A stretch of DNA of 64,000 nt from Natrononativus amylolyticus (GTDB lineage Archaea > Halobacteriota > Halobacteria > Halobacteriales > Natrialbaceae). Both the position numbers and the translations under genes were made by a program. The notes beneath the pieces are model-generated. The model made no database searches, was not told the origin of the DNA, and was given only the letters and a program-made list of their open reading frames with translations. Positions 60,463 to 64,000 of this stretch are shown piece after piece. Numbering within the stretch: position 1 is the first letter of the stretch; every line of letters starts with the position of its first letter. The stretch covers positions 2,728,001-2,792,000 of the forward strand of contig NZ_CP101458.1 of NCBI RefSeq assembly GCF_024362525.1, read 5' to 3'.

Positions 60463-60579
60463 TTACGTCTGCAGCAGGTGTAACGCTTCCCGGAGGTGGT
60501 ACCGCGTCGTCTCGTCGTCGCTGTGCTCGAGCGCCTGTTCGAGGTGGTGCTCGAGACGGCACGAAAGGTCGTCAGTCAT
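60463..60579 (-). CDS. Small conserved-type haloarchaeal protein (38 aa)
   Basis: A 38-residue frame: MTDDLSCRLEHHLEQALEHS, then DDETTRYHLREALHLLQT. It is a single amphipathic helix rich in His, Glu and Leu, of the kind seen as tiny conserved proteins beside haloarchaeal metabolic genes. A weak AT-rich element is found upstream on the reverse strand (CTTATACGATC). Function unknown. Confidence 0.65.
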   Translation of the reverse strand: MTDDLSCRLEHHLEQALEHSDDETTRYHLREALHLLQT

Positions 60580-60634
60580 CGTACGCTGGCCAGTGCGGAG
60601 CGATCGTATAAGACCCGATGAAACTTCACCCAGA

Positions 60635-60739
60635 TGAACGGTCGTTGAGACGACTTTACGGAATGAACGACCGTGGACTCGTTTGAACGGTCGCGTGAAC
60701 GGTCCTCGCGACCGTTCACACGCAGGCGATGAACAATCG
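60635..60739 (+). promoter_or_regulatory. Cluster of TGAACGGTCG repeats upstream of carbonic anhydrase
   Basis: TGAACGGTCG or close variants begin at 60635, 60664 (TGAACGACCG), 60684 and 60696 (TGAACGGTCC), with a reverse copy GACCGTTCA at 60710 and a partial TGAACAATCG at 60730. GTGAACGGTC (60695-60704) and GACCGTTCAC (60710-60719) form a perfect 10-bp inverted repeat with a 5-nt gap. Spacing and position, within 135 bp of the start codon, suggest a multi-site operator. Confidence 0.6.
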
Positions 60740-60769
60740 TTTTGTCCGTGCGCGATACCAGTTGCGCGT

Positions 60770-61459
60770 ATGGACGAGGTACTACTCGAGTTGCTCGCGG
60801 GTAACCGGGCCCACGCGGCCGAGCTTCCGGACGGTTACTTCGCGCCGGTAGAAGACGAACAGCACCCGGACGTGGTGACGATCTGCTGTTCGGATTCGCG
60901 CGTCTCCCAGGAGGGGATGTGGCACACCGACCGGCCGGGCGCCGTCTTCACGCCGAGCAACATCGGCAATCAGGTCTGGGACGACCACCGGGGCGAGCGC
61001 ATCGTCGACGGGAGCCTGCTGTATCCGGTCTATCACACGGGGACGGACGCGGTCGCCATCGTCGGCCACACCGGCTGCGGTGCCGTCACCGCCGCCTACC
61101 GCGTCGCGACGGGAGCGGAGCCGCCCGAACCGCAGGGCGTCGCGAAGTGGGTCGAGATGCTCGTCCCGGTCGTCGAGGAGGCCCTCGAGAGCGACCTCAT
61201 CGAGGAGGACGACGAGTGGACGACCGTCAACCAGCTCGTCGAGTACAACGTCGACTACCAGGCGCGGTTCCTGCGGAACTCGGCGGATATGCCGGCAGAC
61301 GTCGCGGTGTACGGCTTCGTCTACGACGTCCACGGCGTCTACGGCGACGCGCCGGGGCGGGCGTACCTTGTCAACCTCGAGGGAGAAACCCGCCCGCCCG
61401 AGATCGCAAGACGGCTTCCGGAGTCCGAGGCGGACGCCGCCGCGAGTCTGCTGTACTGA
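60770..61459 (+). CDS. Beta-class carbonic anhydrase
   Basis: A 229-residue enzyme. ICCSDSRVSQEGMW gives zinc Cys40 and the Asp42-Arg44 dyad; VGHTGCGAVTAAYR gives zinc His100 and Cys103. Thus all ligands of a beta carbonic anhydrase are present. It interconverts CO2 and bicarbonate in the cytoplasm. ATG 60770 matches the family; the longer in-frame opening at 60683 runs through the repeated operator-like sequence and is unlikely to be translated. That repeat cluster suggests dedicated regulation. Confidence 0.93.
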   Translation: MDEVLLELLAGNRAHAAELPDGYFAPVEDEQHPDVVTICCSDSRVSQEGMWHTDRPGAVFTPSNIGNQVWDDHRGERIVDGSLLYPVYHTGTDAVAIVGHTGCGAVTAAYRVATGAEPPEPQGVAKWVEMLVPVVEEALESDLIEEDDEWTTVNQLVEYNVDYQARFLRNSADMPADVAVYGFVYDVHGVYGDAPGRAYLVNLEGETRPPEIARRLPESEADAAASLLY

Positions 61460-61502
61460 CCGCTGACGTCAGGTTATTGTCTCTCGGTCCGAAAGACGAC
61501 GT

Positions 61503-61760
61503 ATGCCACGGCCGCCGATCTGGGATCACCTCTGGGGGTACCTCGAGAGCGACACCGGGTTCTACTACGCCGTGGGCGTGTTCACCCTGTTCGTGTTCGT
61601 CCTCGCGCTCGTTCTGCTCGCGCTGACCAGTCCGAGCGGCCTCGGAACGCGGGAGCTCGTCGGCCTCGTCGTCGGCTTTCTCCTCTTTATCCTCGTCTAC
61701 TTCGTCTCGATGGCGGTTCACAGACTCGAGGGCGGCGATGGCTCCCGGAGCGAGCGGTAG
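61503..61760 (+). CDS. Small two-helix membrane protein, hypothetical
   Basis: An 85-residue protein with two long hydrophobic helices (about 22-44 and 52-74) and a charged end, RLEGGDGSRSER. It is 43 bp downstream of the carbonic anhydrase gene and in the same direction, so it may belong to the same transcript. No family is recognised. Confidence 0.75.
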   Translation: MPRPPIWDHLWGYLESDTGFYYAVGVFTLFVFVLALVLLALTSPSGLGTRELVGLVVGFLLFILVYFVSMAVHRLEGGDGSRSER

Positions 61761-61841
61761 TCCGGAGCGGATGTCGACGGCTCGAAACGGGATGGCCACA
61801 ACACAAGAGTTAACCGTGGGCGGCCACTCCGTTCAGAAGCA

Positions 61842-62036
61842 ATGGCGAAAGGAACCGTTGATTTCTTCAACGACACTGGCGGCTACGGATTCATCGAGAC
61901 TGAGGACGCGGACGACGACGTGTTCTTCCACATGGAAGACATCGGCGGCCCGGACCTTGAGGAAGGACAGGAACTCGAGTTCGACATCGAGCAGGCCCCC
62001 AAGGGCCCGCGCGCGACGAACGTCGAGCGCCTGTAA
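61842..62036 (+). CDS. cspA: Cold-shock domain protein
   Basis: A 64-residue single cold-shock domain. MAKGTVDFFNDTGGYGFIET includes RNP1 (GGYGFIE) and DVFFHMEDI is RNP2; EFDIEQAPKGPRATNVERL closes the barrel. It binds single-stranded nucleic acid, melting RNA structure. Haloarchaea carry several copies. The 43-nt region upstream contains AGAGTTAACC, a possible promoter. Confidence 0.95.
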   Translation: MAKGTVDFFNDTGGYGFIETEDADDDVFFHMEDIGGPDLEEGQELEFDIEQAPKGPRATNVERL

Positions 62037-62143
62037 GGCGAATTCGCGGTAGTATCGGCACTTCACTGACTGTATTTCACACCCGGGAGTGGCGACGCGG
62101 CCGATCCTGTCGGTTTTAGTACCACGACATCCCAGGTACGGCT

Positions 62144-62509
62144 ATGGCCGAGCCACTGCTCCGACGGGGCGAGGAGATCGAGTACGAGTCAGTCGACGCC
62201 GCAGACGGCCTCGAGAAGGGCGTCCTGATCGCCGAAGAACACGGCGCGCCGAACTTCGCGATCCGGCGGTTCACCCTCGAGCCGGGAACGGAGGTCCCGA
62301 AACACACGAACGCCGTCGAACACGAGCAGTACGTCCTCGAGGGCGAGTACGTCGTCGGCATCGGAGACGAAGAGTACGCGGTCGAAGCGGGAGACTCGCT
62401 GTTGATCCCCGCCGACACCGTCCACTGGTACCGAAACGAGGGCGACGAGGCGGGCGCGTTCATCTGTGCGGTTCCCAACGGCGACGACGAGATCGACCTG
62501 GTCGAGTAG
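62144..62509 (+). CDS. Cupin domain protein, small
   Basis: A 121-residue, single-domain cupin. Motif 1 is PKHTNAVEHEQYVLEGEYVV with two His and a Glu; motif 2 is LIPADTVHWYRNEGDEAGAF with a His. RmlC-like beta barrels of this length usually bind a metal and act as small dioxygenases, isomerases or sensors. The substrate is unknown. It is flanked by the cold-shock gene and the helicase, all in the same direction. Confidence 0.9.
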   Translation: MAEPLLRRGEEIEYESVDAADGLEKGVLIAEEHGAPNFAIRRFTLEPGTEVPKHTNAVEHEQYVLEGEYVVGIGDEEYAVEAGDSLLIPADTVHWYRNEGDEAGAFICAVPNGDDEIDLVE

Positions 62510-62606
62510 CGAGCGGCCGGCGGGTGAGCAGCTTCGGTCGGTGGTACCGGCGGGCGATATCACGAAGTCGAACCGCTCAAGTACGCCGCTCGAGTAGGTT
62601 TTCCCA

Positions 62607-64000
62607 GTGTCGAAGCAGGTCCCAGACGTCGAGACGCTCTTCTGTCACGAGACCGGGTCGGACTACCTCGTGGTCGTCACCCGCGACGACGAGCGGCTGT
62701 TCCGGGCGAAGCTGGGCCTCTCGGAGACCGCGGCCGGCCCCCGCCCGAGCAAGTTTCGCATCAAGCGCGGCTCCAGCGAGGAGCCCCGCCGACCCGACGA
62801 GTTCGTCGAACTCGCCCGCCGGGCGGCCCGGATTCGGATCTCCGAGCAGACCTCGAAGCGGGGGCGACGGGAGCTCCAGGAGATGCTCGACGGCTACCAG
62901 CTCGAGGCCAAGGTCGTCCGCACCTGTCGGTACTGCGCCTCGGCGGGCCGGTACTCCCCGGTGACGACCGGAACCGCCGTTCGGGACGGCGCAGACTGGA
63001 TCTGTACGGACTGCGCCGAGCGCGAGCTCGAGCGGGAACTCTCCTACGTCGGGAACGTCACCGGCGCCGCGAAAGAGCGCCTCGAGGAGCTGATGCTCGA
63101 GGTTCAGGACCTCGAGCGGATCGTCAACCTGCTCAAGGGTCGCCTCGACCCCGACCTGACGAAGTTCGATACGATTTCGGCGACGACCGACGAGGTCGAC
63201 CCCGTCCGGGTCGACTCGCTGAACCTCCATCCAGGCTTACAGGGGCTGCTCGAGGACCGCTTCGAGACGCTGCTCCCGGTCCAGAGTCTCGCGGTCGAAA
63301 ACGGCCTCTTTGACGGAGACGACCAGCTCGTCGTGAGCGCGACGGCGACCGGGAAAACGCTCGTCGGCGAGATGGCCGGGATCAACCGCGTGCTCAACGG
63401 GAAGGGGAAGATGCTGTTTCTCGTCCCCCTCGTGGCGCTCGCGAACCAGAAGTACGAGGACTTCCGGGAGGAGTACGGCCACTTGGTCGACGTCACCATC
63501 CGGGTCGGCGCGAGCCGGATCAACGACGACGGCAACCGGTTCGACCCCGGCGCGGACGTGATCGTCGGCACCTACGAGGGGATCGACCACGCCCTGCGGA
63601 CGGGCAAGGAGATGGGCGACATCGGCACCGTCGTCATCGACGAGGTCCACACCCTCAAAGAGGACGAGCGGGGCCACCGCCTCGACGGGCTCATCTCGAG
63701 ACTCAAGTACACCACGGAGCGACGCACCGCGCAGCGGGAGGAGTACGGCGGCGCACAGTGGATTTACCTCTCGGCGACCGTCGGCAACCCCGAGAAGCTG
63801 GCGGCGGCCCTCGAGTCAACACTCATCGAGTTCGAGGAGCGACCCGTCCCGATCGAACGCCACGTCACCTTCGCCGACGGCCAGGAGAAAGTCAACGTCG
63901 AGAACAAACTCGTCAGGCGGGCGTTCGACACCGAATCCTCGAAGGGGTACCGTGGACAGACGATCATCTTCACCAACTCCCGCAGACGGTGTCACGAGAT
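62607..64000 (+). CDS. Superfamily 2 DEAD/DEAH-type helicase with zinc-finger, partial
   Basis: A GTG-initiated frame (VSKQVPDVETLFCHETGSDY) is open to the window end, about 464 residues. An N-terminal region contains a zinc finger with CRYC and CTDC pairs (about 112-141) and a coiled-coil helix. The helicase core follows: LLPVQSLAVENG (Q-like motif), SATATGKTLVGEM (Walker A, Lys near 251), LVPLVALANQKY (Ia), IDEVHTLKEDE (motif II, DEVH), YLSATVGNP (motif III) and TIIFTNSRRR (motif IV). It resembles the Ski2/Hel308-related helicases, with an archaeal N-terminal addition. The C-terminus lies outside the window. Confidence 0.9.
   Translation, partial: MSKQVPDVETLFCHETGSDYLVVVTRDDERLFRAKLGLSETAAGPRPSKFRIKRGSSEEPRRPDEFVELARRAARIRISEQTSKRGRRELQEMLDGYQLEAKVVRTCRYCASAGRYSPVTTGTAVRDGADWICTDCAERELERELSYVGNVTGAAKERLEELMLEVQDLERIVNLLKGRLDPDLTKFDTISATTDEVDPVRVDSLNLHPGLQGLLEDRFETLLPVQSLAVENGLFDGDDQLVVSATATGKTLVGEMAGINRVLNGKGKMLFLVPLVALANQKYEDFREEYGHLVDVTIRVGASRINDDGNRFDPGADVIVGTYEGIDHALRTGKEMGDIGTVVIDEVHTLKEDERGHRLDGLISRLKYTTERRTAQREEYGGAQWIYLSATVGNPEKLAAALESTLIEFEERPVPIERHVTFADGQEKVNVENKLVRRAFDTESSKGYRGQTIIFTNSRRRCHE

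Overview
The window reads as a chromosome segment of a halophilic archaeon, most likely of the Natrialbaceae type; the genus is inferred. The evidence is high GC, strongly acidic proteins, Tat and lipobox signals, AT-rich TATA elements close to start codons, an archaeal RNase P RNA, tRNA genes without encoded CCA, and haloarchaeal families (Hvo_1808-type surface proteins, Bat-like HTH regulator, doublet histone, RPA). The order rpa - histone - HDAC - cca at 28.8-33.2 kb matches what I recall of Haloferax volcanii.

Layout. 0-9 kb: the end of an ABC exporter operon, a secreted metallo-beta-lactamase lipoprotein with a DUF3006 partner, and a giant Tat-exported subtilase. 9.3-19.8 kb: housekeeping and small metabolic genes (thiolase, lipoate ligase family, M23-like protein, Bat-like regulator, S9 peptidase, thioesterase, VOC, SDR, isochorismatase). 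19.9-24.8 kb: three tandem Hvo_1808-family putative metallopeptidases with two anchoring modes. 24.8-28.6 kb: nicotinate phosphoribosyltransferase, a palindromic MITE-like element, AMMECR1, rnpB, tRNA-Arg and a lipoprotein. 28.8-33.4 kb: RPA, histone, histone deacetylase, CCA enzyme and tRNA-Asn. 33.7-38.9 kb: a surface-glycan locus (GT61, GT2, deacetylase, cytidylyltransferase-like protein, CDP-glycerol glycerophosphotransferase-like protein). 39-44.6 kb: a metal-handling run (CopC-CopD fusion, propeller lipoprotein, COG0523 GTPase) and MoaB. 44.8-47.5 kb: an AT-richer islet directly abutting a tRNA with anticodon CAT. 48-56.8 kb: core genes (preQ0-type transporter, M29 peptidase, Azf-like dehydrogenase, MptD, creatininase family, ABC exporter, DUF192). 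56.9-64 kb: tRNA-Val, tRNA-Phe, cupins, membrane proteins, beta-carbonic anhydrase, cold-shock protein and the start of a superfamily 2 helicase.

The most unusual signal is not a protein. Four of the five tRNA genes (Arg, Asn, Val, Phe) are followed directly by a module built from copies of that tRNA's own 3' end. In Arg, Val and Phe an inverted copy and a direct copy bracket a purine-rich GAGCGAAGCGAG-like core; in Asn a 69-bp tail segment is repeated in tandem. The fifth tRNA (CAT) lacks the module next door, but a matching module sits 2.7 kb downstream, exactly beyond the AT-rich islet, and the 8-bp tRNA end GGGCCCAT is repeated at that border. This suggests that an element integrated at the tRNA 3' end and pushed the module away. 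The islet encodes an 11-residue-repeat protein, a membrane protein and a PIN-toxin remnant, with no integrase seen.

Several real genes were found by reading the sequence directly: the permease at the left edge, the helicase at the right edge, and small proteins at 44503-44631, 48019-48153, 48234-48380, 58101-58274 and 60463-60579. No searches were possible, so family names rest on motif recognition.
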